Assembly (NCBI GenBank): GCA_964455375.1 | Contig: CAYVXE010000029.1 | Location: 1-42,257, forward strand | Direction: 5' to 3' | Source of the DNA: CAYVXE01 sp964455375 | GTDB lineage: Bacteria > Zhuqueibacterota > Zhuqueibacteria > Oceanimicrobiales > Oceanimicrobiaceae | DNA: 42,257 bases | Shown here: positions 34,460 to 42,257 of the stretch, piece by piece | Numbering within the stretch: position 1 is the first letter of the stretch | How the letters are laid out: the number at the start of each line of letters is the position of its first letter | Made by a program: the position numbers and the translations under genes | Notes under the pieces: generated by a model | Database searches by the model: none | Told to the model about the DNA's origin: nothing | What the model saw: the letters and a program-made list of their open reading frames with translations, nothing else

Positions 34460-35071
34460 ATGCTGGAATATTCAGAAGAAGAGTTTCATTCACATGAACA
34501 AAATATAAGGGATTTTGAAGAGTTAACCTTTTCCCTTATGAATTCTTTATATAACACAGCATTGAGGATGACGCGAAATGAGCTGGATGCAGAAGATTTG
34601 GTTCAAGATGTTTATGTACGGGCATTTAGGTTTTTTCATAAATTCAAACGGGAAACCAATTTTAAGGCATGGATATTTAAAATACTTACCAATACGTACA
34701 TAAACCAATATCGGAAAAAACAAAATCAACCACATAAAGTTGAACTGGATAAAATTAATTACGGGCAAATTCGTCAGGAAAAGACCTTAAATCAGGATGT
34801 ACACAATAAAGTTATCGAGAAATTTGATAATATTAATTATAGCAGTTTGTTTGATGATGAAATAATAAACGCATTAGATATGTTATCAGAGGAGTTCAGA
34901 TTTGTTATTATGTTAGCCGATGTTGAGTCTTTTTCTTACAAAGAAATAGCAACTATCATGGGATGTCCCGTGGGTACGGTCATGTCACGACTTTCCCGGG
35001 GCCGGAAACAACTGCAATCCCTTTTACGAGAATATGCGGTGAAAGAAGGGTTTATTGGGAAATCAAATTAA
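34460..35071 (+). CDS. ECF-type RNA polymerase sigma factor
   Basis: 203 aa with sigma region 2 (ALRMTRNELDAEDLVQDVYVRAFR, here in pieces: NELDAEDLVQDVYVRAF) and region 4 (FSYKEIATIMGCPVGTVMSRLSRGRKQL, again as CPVGTVMSRLSRGR). It has no other domain, as in extracytoplasmic-function sigma factors. It redirects RNA polymerase when its anti-sigma partner releases it. The next gene, 39 bp downstream, encodes a membrane anti-sigma factor with a ZAS motif, so the pair is a signalling unit. Its target promoters are unknown. Confidence 0.92.
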   Translation: MLEYSEEEFHSHEQNIRDFEELTFSLMNSLYNTALRMTRNELDAEDLVQDVYVRAFRFFHKFKRETNFKAWIFKILTNTYINQYRKKQNQPHKVELDKINYGQIRQEKTLNQDVHNKVIEKFDNINYSSLFDDEIINALDMLSEEFRFVIMLADVESFSYKEIATIMGCPVGTVMSRLSRGRKQLQSLLREYAVKEGFIGKSN

Positions 35072-35110
35072 AATTAAATTAAAACGATAGCGTTTGGAGG
35101 TTTTCGTAGT

Positions 35111-35758
35111 ATGAAAAAAGATTGTGGATATTTCGCGACTCTTATCACGAGTTTAATTGATAATGAATTGAGTGATAAACAAAAGGATGAAGTTCAACAA
35201 CACCTTGATGACTGTCCTGAATGTCTGAGTTCTTACAAAAATGAAAGTAAAGTAAAAGTTTTATTGCGAGAGCGATTGCCAAGTTATCGGGCACCGCTAT
35301 CTTTAAAAAGCAGGATTCGAAGGCAATTGGCCAGGTACGGTGCACGCCCTGGTTTCTGGGAAATTATTCAATCTTTATTTATTTACCGGCCTGTCCCCGC
35401 TATGTTAACTGTAGCTGCACTGTTAATATTTATGTTGGTTCCCCCTTTGGCCTTAAATAATATTTCGTTCAATTCACATGAATCTGGAATTGTGCATGCC
35501 GCACAGTTAGAAGGAGAAATAATTTGTCTGGATTGTGAAATGCAATCTTTAACCGGTCACAAAATTCCACATTCTCACAATGTGATTGAAAAACCAGGTC
35601 TTAAAACGAAAGATGGAAAGGTTTATACGTTCATTCAGAATTCAATTATCGGAACCCCGCTTATGTCTCCGGAATATTTGAAGAAAAATGTTCGAATAGA
35701 AGGGATTTTGTTTGAAGATGCTCAATACATCCAGGTGAATGATTTTCAAGCCCGTTAG
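35111..35758 (+). CDS. Membrane anti-sigma factor with ZAS zinc-finger and Cys/His sensor-like domain
   Basis: 215 aa. The N-terminal cytoplasmic part has the ZAS motif H31-xxx-C35-xx-C38 (plus C5) that binds the ECF sigma. One TM helix spans about 95-115. The outside domain (about 118-215) carries CLDC (C139, C142) and H150, H154 and H156, then YTFIQ and a beta-rich end. This could bind a metal or sense thiol redox state. GGAGG is ten bases before the ATG. Loss of sigma binding upon signal is inferred from the family. A terminator follows. Confidence 0.9.
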   Translation: MKKDCGYFATLITSLIDNELSDKQKDEVQQHLDDCPECLSSYKNESKVKVLLRERLPSYRAPLSLKSRIRRQLARYGARPGFWEIIQSLFIYRPVPAMLTVAALLIFMLVPPLALNNISFNSHESGIVHAAQLEGEIICLDCEMQSLTGHKIPHSHNVIEKPGLKTKDGKVYTFIQNSIIGTPLMSPEYLKKNVRIEGILFEDAQYIQVNDFQAR

Positions 35759-35782
35759 CTTGAAAGAATAGATGAGATTTAC

Positions 35783-35814
35783 AAGCCCTTGAACTTAACG
35801 TTCGAGGGCTTTTT
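35783..35814 (+). terminator. Terminator after the anti-sigma gene
   Basis: AAGCCCTTGAAC (35783-35794) pairs with GTTCGAGGGCTT (35800-35811), one T-G pair, 5-nt loop, then T. Confidence 0.88.
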
Positions 35815-35874
35815 AATTAGAGCAGCTTTGAGTTGTTTTACGGCAGGACAAAATATAACAGAAAGTGAATTTTT

Positions 35875-36756
35875 ATGGGAAATTTAAAACTAAAAGTGTT
35901 CATGGTAGTTCTTGTATGCGGTCTCAGCGCACAATCATTATTTGCTGGTGCCTGGACCCTTGGCAAAGGTAGGCTCTGGGTTAAGACAACTTATTTGTAT
36001 CAAAAGACCAGTGATCGTTACTATTCAAAAATTACTGGCTGTCCGGCGGGTTTTAATTGCAAAAGTGGGGATAGAGTTCCTTTTCCATTTGACGGGGAAA
36101 GTACTTTCAAAGCCCTTTTTGTCGATATTCAGTATGGATTGCTGAATCGTGTTGACCTACTTGTCCAAATTCCATTTTATGATATTTCTTTTACAGATAC
36201 TGTAAATCCCGAGCGTCCTGGTACGTCACAATTCGGTGACCTCCGTTTTGGAACAAAAGTGAGGATATTGATGAAACCGTTCGTTGGCTCCATTAAAATC
36301 CAGGCGAAAGCCCCAACCGGTCTTTTCAATAAAGACACTGAAATTGTTCCGGTAGGGGACGGGCAATGGGATTTGGAGTTTGTCGGTCAAATTGGAAAAT
36401 CCCTATGGCCTATAAAAGGATATGTTAATGGGGATTTTGGATATCGGATCAGATTTGCACGGGATGTGAATACATTTGAACCGGGAAATGAATTTTTTTT
36501 CAGGGGAGAAGCTGGTTATACGATCTATCCCAAGATTCTTGTGAAAGCAGCCATTAATGGTCTTTATGGAGGAAAATTTCACCAGGGAGATTTCTTTTTT
36601 GAAGATTCTGAGCGACAATATCTTTCGTTTGAACCCGGTGTCGCTTTTAGCTTTATCAGGCATATAACTCTTGAGAGTTCAGTACAATTTAGTTTGTCTG
36701 GTAAGAATTTCCCGGCAGGTCAGGTTATTGGATTTGGCGTTTCTTATGGGTTTTAG
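35875..36756 (+). CDS. Predicted outer-membrane beta-barrel protein (paralogue A)
   Basis: 293 aa with a signal peptide (about 1-24, ending LFAGAW). The mature part has alternating aromatic/polar strands (for example RLWVKTTYLYQK and GYRIRFARDVNTF) and ends in a typical C-terminal aromatic (VIGFGVSYGF), so it is probably a 12-strand-like barrel. I recall similar proteins called putative transporters of the 'MetA-pathway of phenol degradation' type; function is not shown. It converges with a paralogue on the opposite strand, 19 bp apart. Confidence 0.72.
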   Translation: MGNLKLKVFMVVLVCGLSAQSLFAGAWTLGKGRLWVKTTYLYQKTSDRYYSKITGCPAGFNCKSGDRVPFPFDGESTFKALFVDIQYGLLNRVDLLVQIPFYDISFTDTVNPERPGTSQFGDLRFGTKVRILMKPFVGSIKIQAKAPTGLFNKDTEIVPVGDGQWDLEFVGQIGKSLWPIKGYVNGDFGYRIRFARDVNTFEPGNEFFFRGEAGYTIYPKILVKAAINGLYGGKFHQGDFFFEDSERQYLSFEPGVAFSFIRHITLESSVQFSLSGKNFPAGQVIGFGVSYGF

Positions 36757-36775
36757 CGAGGCGCTGCTAATGCTG

Positions 36776-37642
36776 CTAATTATGTAAAACTAATCCTGCC
36801 CCAAGGGTTGTTGAATACGATGTGTTGCGACCGCTTAAAACCTGGTCAAAATCAAATGTCAGATCAAACTTTGGAGAAATTTTATAGATTAATTGCAATT
36901 GTCCTTTAACGAAATCTTCCAGTGCTCCGGTTCCAACAAAGTTTTGTACTTTGCCATCGATGATTCTAAAATCATTTTGATTTGCATTCTCTGAAATACT
37001 GCGAACGCCATGGATTTGACCGATAAGCATGTAGTTTTTCGTTAAATTAATTCCCAGCTCAAATGCATAAGGGACTTCATCTACGGGCTCACCGGAGCGG
37101 GTTCTGAAACCGATATCCAGATTTATATAACCTGAGTAGTTAAAAATAGATCTACCGATAAGCAGCCTTAAGTCGAAGTCTGTTTGCCCGTCACCAAGCG
37201 GCGGTGCTGAGTCTAATTTTAGTTCCTCTGTTTCGTAGCCGGATGAAATTTTGAGGTCTGTTTGAACGGCCACTTTCCATAAGGAGTTTGAGAGCCGGTA
37301 CCTTAATCCGGTCCACAGATCACCAATTCCAGAAGAAGTATCGTTACAGCCTTCTATCGCACACGAAAAATTTATCCGTTTAAACGGGACAGCGGTAATG
37401 AAGGTGAGGTCATCAAAAAGTCCATATTCTAAGTAGCCAAAAGCACTTAGGTCTGTTACGTTACCATTATCTGCTAATGGTTCGCGGTCACCATTTAAAA
37501 AATACTGTGAGGTGGAATTAAACCGGTTTATACTGAATTTAAAATAATAATGACCTTGTTTTTGTGTCCACGCGCCTGCAAAAAGCGACTGATTGAAAAT
37601 AAACATTCCTATGGTCACAAGAAATATTTTTCGTCGTAACAC
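36776..37642 (-). CDS. Predicted outer-membrane beta-barrel protein (paralogue B)
   Basis: 288 aa from a GTG at 37642 with GGAG six bases upstream. The signal peptide ends LFAGAWT, just like paralogue A, and the same motif order (YGLFDDLTFITAVPF versus YGLLNRVDLLVQIPF) shows common descent. The C-terminus ends in aromatic/Gly residues typical of outer-membrane barrels. It ends 19 bp from paralogue A; no terminator is seen between them. Function unknown. Confidence 0.72.
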   Translation of the reverse strand: MLRRKIFLVTIGMFIFNQSLFAGAWTQKQGHYYFKFSINRFNSTSQYFLNGDREPLADNGNVTDLSAFGYLEYGLFDDLTFITAVPFKRINFSCAIEGCNDTSSGIGDLWTGLRYRLSNSLWKVAVQTDLKISSGYETEELKLDSAPPLGDGQTDFDLRLLIGRSIFNYSGYINLDIGFRTRSGEPVDEVPYAFELGINLTKNYMLIGQIHGVRSISENANQNDFRIIDGKVQNFVGTGALEDFVKGQLQLIYKISPKFDLTFDFDQVLSGRNTSYSTTLGAGLVLHN

Positions 37643-37688
37643 ATTCGACTCCTTTTGACCTAATTACTTTATGATATAATTATATACA

Positions 37689-37702
37689 AACAAAATTTTG
37701 TT
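37689..37702. promoter_or_regulatory. 14-bp perfect palindrome, possible operator
   Basis: AACAAAATTTTGTT is a perfect palindrome, about 50 bp before the minus-strand barrel gene and 150 bp before the DUF3179 gene. A TATAAT box for the minus gene lies just downstream of it (37675-37680). A second imperfect repeat (GGAAT 37761-37765, ATTCC 37772-37776) is nearby. No regulator is identified. Confidence 0.35.
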
Positions 37703-37852
37703 AGAAAAACTTCCGTTATTTTAAGTGATGTTCTTTTTAGGCACAAAACAAATTTTGCAAGGAATAGAACAATTCCGAAATATGTTCTAAAGGTTAATAC
37801 AAAAACAGACAAATAAAGTTACTTATGCATATAAAAAAATGGGTGATACAAG

Positions 37853-39043
37853 ATGCGAAAAATTAATTTAATTTTGATATTCCTTGTATTCTTTTTTGCT
37901 GTAATTTCATGCAGCTCTAACAAGGTGACTTCAACAGATAATAATGACACGCCGCCTGGTGATGTTACCAATGGCGACCCTTCTGGTGGGGGTGGCAGTG
38001 GTAATGGCAATCCTCCTCCGAATCACCCGGTAAATGATACAAGCGGGGTAAAAGGCACCTGGGATATTCCCAAGTCCGAAGTGATTTCAGGTTGTCTCGG
38101 CAGGGATTGTATTCCGTCCATACAGCATCCTAAATTTATTGGAATCGAGGAAGTTACATTTTTGCAAGAGGATGATTTAGTTTACGGTGTTGTGCGAAAT
38201 GGGGAAGCTCGTGCTTATGCCATGCGTATTCTGGATTGGCATGAAGTGGTAAATGACGAGTTTGACATAAAGATGGCGGTGACCTATTGCCCTCTAACGG
38301 GTTCAGGAATAGCTTTAGATACCGGTTTGACTGGTCTTGAGAGTACCAGAAGCCTGGTAGATTTTGGTGTATCAGGGTTGTTATATAATAATAATCTGAT
38401 ATTGTATGATCGTGGCACCGAAAGTAGTTGGGTACAAATGCAGTTAAAAAGTGTAAATGGTCTTGTGCGAGGCAGCCCGATGGTGACTATTCAACTTCTG
38501 GAAACAACATGGGCATCATGGAAAAGAATGTTTCCTGACTCAAAAATATTGTCAGATGAAACCGGGTTTGACCGGCCCTATCAGGTTTTCCCGTATGGAA
38601 ATTATAAGACTGATCCGTTTCTATTGTTCCCGATTTCGATTGATGACACGAGATTGGATAGAAAAGAAAGATTGCATGGAATTATTACCGATATAGATCA
38701 ATTGCGTGCAAAAACATATCAGTTCACACTGTTTGAGACTCCCAGAGCAATAAATGATGAGGTGGACGGTCTGTCGGTTGTCGTGGTAGGTTCCATGCCT
38801 GATCAAATATATTTGAGTTATTTAAGAAACGCAGCAGACGGCACTGTTCTTACATTCCAGATTAAGACTGAAAATCCTGCCATATACCCATTTGACCTGG
38901 TGGATAATGAGGGCACAGTCTGGAACTTGTTGGGTAAAGCCATTTCAGGCCCGCGTACCGGCGAACAACTAAAATCGACAGACTCCTATAATGCGTATTG
39001 GTTTGCCTGGGGAACGTTGTTTCCAGGTGTTCCGATTTATTGA
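37853..39043 (+). CDS. DUF3179-domain lipoprotein
   Basis: 396 aa with lipobox VISC (C20), a flexible Asn/Gly/Pro-rich linker (about 28-64) and a DUF3179 domain (about 70-390). The VTYCPLTGSG sequence is typical of that family, whose function is unknown. Other Cys pairs, SGCLGRDC, may form a disulfide or metal site. GGGTGA precedes the ATG by six bases. It is divergent from the barrel gene on the minus strand, sharing a 210-bp control region. Confidence 0.85.
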   Translation: MRKINLILIFLVFFFAVISCSSNKVTSTDNNDTPPGDVTNGDPSGGGGSGNGNPPPNHPVNDTSGVKGTWDIPKSEVISGCLGRDCIPSIQHPKFIGIEEVTFLQEDDLVYGVVRNGEARAYAMRILDWHEVVNDEFDIKMAVTYCPLTGSGIALDTGLTGLESTRSLVDFGVSGLLYNNNLILYDRGTESSWVQMQLKSVNGLVRGSPMVTIQLLETTWASWKRMFPDSKILSDETGFDRPYQVFPYGNYKTDPFLLFPISIDDTRLDRKERLHGIITDIDQLRAKTYQFTLFETPRAINDEVDGLSVVVVGSMPDQIYLSYLRNAADGTVLTFQIKTENPAIYPFDLVDNEGTVWNLLGKAISGPRTGEQLKSTDSYNAYWFAWGTLFPGVPIY

Positions 39044-39212
39044 CCACTAACCGTTTTTGGTTTTGTCGCTCATACAATGATGACAAGATTTGTTTCATAG
39101 TATTCCGCGTTCTTCTATCCGCTGTCGTTCACAGGAGACGCGGATTTACTGATTTGACGCCAGTTAAATCAGGGGCAAGTTTTCATAAATCCAGTCTTCC
39201 CCTTTAAAAAAA

Positions 39213-39241
39213 TTGACAAAATCTTAAAATTTATCTATCTT
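39213..39241 (+). promoter_or_regulatory. Promoter of the lipid-kinase operon
   Basis: TTGACA (39213-39218), 17 nt, TATCTT (39236-39241), giving a leader of about 35 nt to the TTG at 39284. Confidence 0.68.
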
Positions 39242-39283
39242 ACTCGGCAATTGACTGGGTAAAAATAGAAGTGAATTGAACCA

Positions 39284-40189
39284 TTGAATCCATTTAAGCA
39301 CGTTTGCGTTATTGTTAACCCGATTTCCGGTGGGAAAAAAAATAAACAGAAGATCATTGACCATCTTCAAACCTGTTTGAACCATACCGGAATGGATGTG
39401 GACATAAAGGTTACTGAAAGGCGGGGACACGCCACCCAATTGGCCAAACAGGCCTCAGAAAGGCAGATGGATTTAGTCGTGGCCATGGGTGGTGATGGCA
39501 CCATGAATGAAGTGGCCACAGGTCTGGTTAGACGTAAAACCGTTATGGCCATCCTACCGTTAGGCTCGGGTAATGGTCTTGCCCGCAGTCTTGATATTCC
39601 CTTGCATTTCAAAGATGCTGTGGATTTAATACTTGAGGGAAATATTACTGATATCGACGTTGGAAAGGTGAACGAACATTATTTCTTTCTGTTAGCCGGT
39701 ATAGGTTTTGATGCCGCAGTGGGAAAACGGTTTGATGAACACCACAGCAGAGGTCCCATACCATATTTTTATCTCTCTATGCAGGAGTTTCTCAATTATA
39801 GGCCAAAAAAGATCAAACTTCAGGTTGATGGGCATTATTTAGAAATTGAACCTTTTATGGTAACGGTTGCCAATGGCCGTCAATTTGGGAATAATGCGTT
39901 TGTTGCACCGCAGGCAAAATTAAATGATGGAAAGTTGAATGTGTCCATCTTGCACCAATTGAAATTGCATCAGCTACCCAACTTTTTACCCAAAGTCTTT
40001 AATGGTACCATTGATAAGTTTTCCGATGCTGAGTTTTATACTGCTGAAAAAATTACACTTGAAAGATCGGAGCCGGATTTCATTAACATTGACGGCGAAC
40101 CTGTATTTGAGGCCTCCAGAATAACCATTCGTGTCATACCGGGTGCATTGCGGATGGTTACTCCTGAAAATAGCCTGGGGTTGTGTTGA
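39284..40189 (+). CDS. Diacylglycerol-kinase-family lipid kinase (YegS-like)
   Basis: 301 aa with VNPISGGKKNK near residue 10, the catalytic GGDGTMNEV near 69-77 and PLGSGNGLARSL, as in DAGK/YegS/BmrU lipid kinases. The C-terminal beta domain is complete. It phosphorylates a lipid such as diacylglycerol or sphingoid base at the membrane. The start is TTG at 39284; no better start fits. It has its own promoter and is joined by one base to the next gene in a four-gene envelope operon. Confidence 0.88.
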   Translation: MNPFKHVCVIVNPISGGKKNKQKIIDHLQTCLNHTGMDVDIKVTERRGHATQLAKQASERQMDLVVAMGGDGTMNEVATGLVRRKTVMAILPLGSGNGLARSLDIPLHFKDAVDLILEGNITDIDVGKVNEHYFFLLAGIGFDAAVGKRFDEHHSRGPIPYFYLSMQEFLNYRPKKIKLQVDGHYLEIEPFMVTVANGRQFGNNAFVAPQAKLNDGKLNVSILHQLKLHQLPNFLPKVFNGTIDKFSDAEFYTAEKITLERSEPDFINIDGEPVFEASRITIRVIPGALRMVTPENSLGLC

Positions 40190-40190
40190 A

Positions 40191-40850
40191 ATGAACGCTT
40201 TAGTCGTCTTTTTAAAATATCCCGAGCCGGGGAAAGTGAAAACCAGGCTGGGCAAGACTATCGGCATGGAGAGTGCAGCCAAGCTGTATGAAATATTTGT
40301 CAGAGGGACTTTTCGTCTGGTTGAGAAAGTTGATGTCGGACGTGTTTTTGCAGCCATCGACCCCCCTGAAAAGATTGGTCAGTTTCAAAAATACATTCCC
40401 GGGAAGGTTACTGTTTTTCCCCAAGCAGGAGACGATTTGGGGAAAAGAATGAATCATGCTATACGCTACCTCTGTAGTGTCGGTGCTGAAAAAGTGGCTG
40501 TTCTTGGCACCGATAGTCCCACTTTGCCCTCAGAATATCTTTTGCGTGCTTTTAATATATTGGATACAGATGATCTTGTTATCGGGCCGGCGGAAGATGG
40601 TGGTTATTATTTAATTGCTCTGAAAGAGCCGGTTGACGCTTTGTTTCAGAATATTTCCTGGAGCTCTGCCGAAGTTTTGAAGTCTACGATTCAATATGCG
40701 CAAAAATTGGGTCTGTCTTATTCATTATTGCCTGCGTGGTATGACATCGATGATTTAATAACATTGAGACGTGCGGCAGAATGTAAATCCGGTGAACGAA
40801 TCCTGGCATATTTGATGGAAAATCCGACCTTACTTTCAAAACTAAAATGA
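40191..40850 (+). CDS. DUF2064/TIGR04282 glycosyltransferase-like protein
   Basis: 219 aa from the ATG at 40191, one base after the previous stop. It has the CofC-like nucleotidyl/glycosyltransferase-A pattern: LKYPEPGKVKTRL at the start, VLGTDSPTLP in the middle and AEDGGYYLIAL. The family (TIGR04282) is tied to arsenosugar or other cofactor synthesis in some bacteria, but its function is not general. The four-gene context suggests sugar transfer to envelope lipids. It overlaps the next gene by 4 bp. Confidence 0.82.
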   Translation: MNALVVFLKYPEPGKVKTRLGKTIGMESAAKLYEIFVRGTFRLVEKVDVGRVFAAIDPPEKIGQFQKYIPGKVTVFPQAGDDLGKRMNHAIRYLCSVGAEKVAVLGTDSPTLPSEYLLRAFNILDTDDLVIGPAEDGGYYLIALKEPVDALFQNISWSSAEVLKSTIQYAQKLGLSYSLLPAWYDIDDLITLRRAAECKSGERILAYLMENPTLLSKLK

Positions 40851-41539
40851 TCTTAGCTGCCCATCAACCCTGTTTTTTTCCATCTGTTCATTTCCTTGCC
40901 AAGCTTATTTCAGCAAATATATTTGTTTTGGCTGATGATCTTAAATTCACCAGGCAGGCTCAGATCAATCGGACGAAAATTAAAACCGTCGAAGGTGCAA
41001 AATGGCTTACTGTTCCCGTGCTGACAAAGCATCAAAAAAGTCAATTGATTCGGGATGTTCGAATAAACAACATCTCAAATTGGCAGCGTAAACATTTGAA
41101 GACATTGCACGTTAATTATATTTATGCATCGTATTTTGAAAAATATATGGACTATTTCGAGAATCTGTACCAAAAAAGGTTTCAGATTCTGATAGATTTG
41201 AATTTAGAAATAATTCAGTTTTTGTGTAAAGAGTTAAACATCACGACAAAAATAGTTTTAAGCTCTGAGATAAAAGGCAGTCATGAGGGTGGGAGAAAAA
41301 TAATAGATTATTTGACTCATTTGAATTGCCGGACTTTTTTGGCTGAACCTCAATACAAGGATTATTTAACGAAAATTGATTTTAGCAAGCATGGAAAAAA
41401 CGTTAAATATTTTTACTTTACTGATCCGGTATATTATCAGCAGTTTGGCGGTTTTTGTCCGGGTTTGTCCGTAGTGGATTTGTTGTTTAATGAAGGCCTC
41501 GAAAGTAAGAACATACTAACAAAATATAATTCTGGCTAA
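40847..41539 (+). CDS. WbqC-like family protein
   Basis: 230 aa with AAHQPCFFPSVHFLAKL at the start and later WLTVPVL and GFCPGLSVVDLLFNEG, which mark the WbqC-like family found in polysaccharide and lipopolysaccharide clusters. The enzymatic role is uncertain. It overlaps the previous gene by four bases (ATGA), so translation is coupled, and precedes a glycosyltransferase by six bases. Confidence 0.83.
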   Translation: MILAAHQPCFFPSVHFLAKLISANIFVLADDLKFTRQAQINRTKIKTVEGAKWLTVPVLTKHQKSQLIRDVRINNISNWQRKHLKTLHVNYIYASYFEKYMDYFENLYQKRFQILIDLNLEIIQFLCKELNITTKIVLSSEIKGSHEGGRKIIDYLTHLNCRTFLAEPQYKDYLTKIDFSKHGKNVKYFYFTDPVYYQQFGGFCPGLSVVDLLFNEGLESKNILTKYNSG

Positions 41540-41545
41540 TGTAAT

Positions 41546-42229
41546 ATGAAAGTTGTCGTTATTATCCCGGCTTACAACGAGGAAAATTCCATTACTAAAG
41601 TATTAGCGGATATTCCGGAAAGCGTTGTTTCCGATGTCATTGTGGTCGATAATGATTCTACCGACTTAACCGGGGAAAAAGCAGAGGCAGCGGGAGCGAC
41701 TGTTGTAAAAGAGCCTGTAATGGGTTATGGAAATGCTTGTCTGGCTGGCATGGCCTGTGCAGAGGCATTGAATCCGGATATTGTTGTCTTTTTAGATGGC
41801 GATTACAGTGACTATCCGCAGGAATTGACAAAGCTTGTTGCAAAAATCGATGCGGGATATGATTTTGTCATCGGCTCCCGTGTATTGGGAAATGCCCAAA
41901 AAGGCGCTTTACTACCGCAAGCCCGATGGGGCAATTGGCTGGCTGTCAACCTCATAAAACTGTTTTATGGTTATTCGTACAGTGATCTTGGACCTTTTCG
42001 TGCCATAAAGTGGAAAAAACTTTTAGATCTGAAGATGCAGGACCGCAATTTTGGCTGGACTGTAGAAATGCAGATCAAAGCTGTTAAGAAAAAGCTGAAT
42101 GTTGCAGAAGTGCCGGTAAGCTATCGAAAAAGAATTGGGGTTTCAAAAGTGACCGGCACCCTTTCCGGAACGGTGCAGGCCGGATTTAAAATATTATACA
42201 TTATTTTCAGATCAATATTAAAATACTGA
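41546..42229 (+). CDS. Family 2 glycosyltransferase (DPM1-like)
   Basis: 227 aa of a complete GT-A fold. IIPAYNEENSI opens the protein, VVDNDSTD and DGDYSDYP (metal-binding DxD region) follow. It resembles dolichyl-phosphate mannose synthase-type enzymes that attach a sugar to a polyprenyl phosphate. It ends 28 bases before the window's end; nothing else is readable there. It closes the four-gene operon. Confidence 0.87.
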   Translation: MKVVVIIPAYNEENSITKVLADIPESVVSDVIVVDNDSTDLTGEKAEAAGATVVKEPVMGYGNACLAGMACAEALNPDIVVFLDGDYSDYPQELTKLVAKIDAGYDFVIGSRVLGNAQKGALLPQARWGNWLAVNLIKLFYGYSYSDLGPFRAIKWKKLLDLKMQDRNFGWTVEMQIKAVKKKLNVAEVPVSYRKRIGVSKVTGTLSGTVQAGFKILYIIFRSILKY

Positions 42230-42257
42230 ACGTCTCTTCTGCGTCGGTTCTTGGGAA

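Noticed and set aside
40131..40190. Upstream start of the DUF2064 gene
   Set aside because: It overlaps the lipid-kinase gene by 20 codons; the ATG at 40191 is one base after that stop and starts at the family's conserved N-terminus.
1..42257. CRISPR array or phage/defence island
   Set aside because: I found no regularly spaced direct repeats, Cas genes, integrase, transposase or known defence gene.

Overview
This 42 kb window looks like a chromosomal contig from an uncultured, AT-leaning Gram-negative bacterium of the FCB group or a neighbour (Calditrichota/KSB1-like is my best guess, by inference only). The reasons are a short primary sigma factor without region 1.1, two PorV/PorQ-type outer-membrane proteins next to a secreted protein with a FlgD/T9SS-like C-terminal domain, an ExbB-ExbD-ExbD-TonB set, and many lipoproteins. 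Two runs of exactly 100 N (3515-3614 and 13254-13353) are assembly gaps. The window has no CRISPR array, rRNA, phage or transposase gene.

Layout. 1-3509: tail of an upstream gene, tRNA-Val(CAC) on the minus strand, a YgeW-type carbamoyltransferase, a hydantoinase/dihydropyrimidinase and a phosphoglycolate phosphatase-like HAD protein. 3615-10840: a regulatory operon (GAF-AAA-Fis activator, Cache-HAMP-SpoIIE phosphatase, RsbW-like kinase) followed by coaE, comEC and a PilZ gene, closed by a strong bidirectional terminator. 10945-13431 (minus): EamA exporter, class IV aminotransferase and a P-loop sulfotransferase-like protein. 13496-13688: a MITE-like nested inverted repeat. 13876-16602: trans-3-hydroxy-L-proline dehydratase, a lipoprotein, and an exported protein with a very basic tail. 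16797-20665 (minus): Na+/solute symporter, lipoprotein, Cys-rich small protein, and a soluble two-component pair.

20787-25560: rpoD with its own promoter and terminator, a stand-alone glucose-6-phosphate isomerase of the Tal-Pgi type, and a secreted metallophosphoesterase. 25754-31328: a consensus promoter, a HAD phosphatase, a triple-repeat lipoprotein, an Asp-box propeller with a T9SS-like C-terminus, and two PorV-like proteins. 31568-33753: exbB-exbD-exbD-tonB with its own promoter and terminator. 33837-39043: a lipoprotein, an ECF sigma/anti-sigma pair, two convergent paralogous outer-membrane proteins and a DUF3179 lipoprotein. 39284-42229: a tight operon of lipid kinase, DUF2064 glycosyltransferase-like, WbqC-like and GT2 genes.

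Several promoters have the form TTGAC(A/T)-17-TATAAT-like. They stand before tRNA-Val, the activator operon, the hydroxyproline dehydratase, rpoD, the HAD/PorV cluster, exbB and the lipid kinase. So the primary sigma factor appears to read E. coli-like promoters despite its Bacteroidetes-like size. TTG start codons with good ribosome sites are frequent. Nothing here is a proven new system. The best candidates for a second look are the activator/phosphatase/kinase operon with a variant GAFTGA loop, the cargo-plus-two-PorV cassette, the aminotransferase/P-loop pair, and the anti-sigma factor with a possible metal- or thiol-sensing extracytoplasmic domain.
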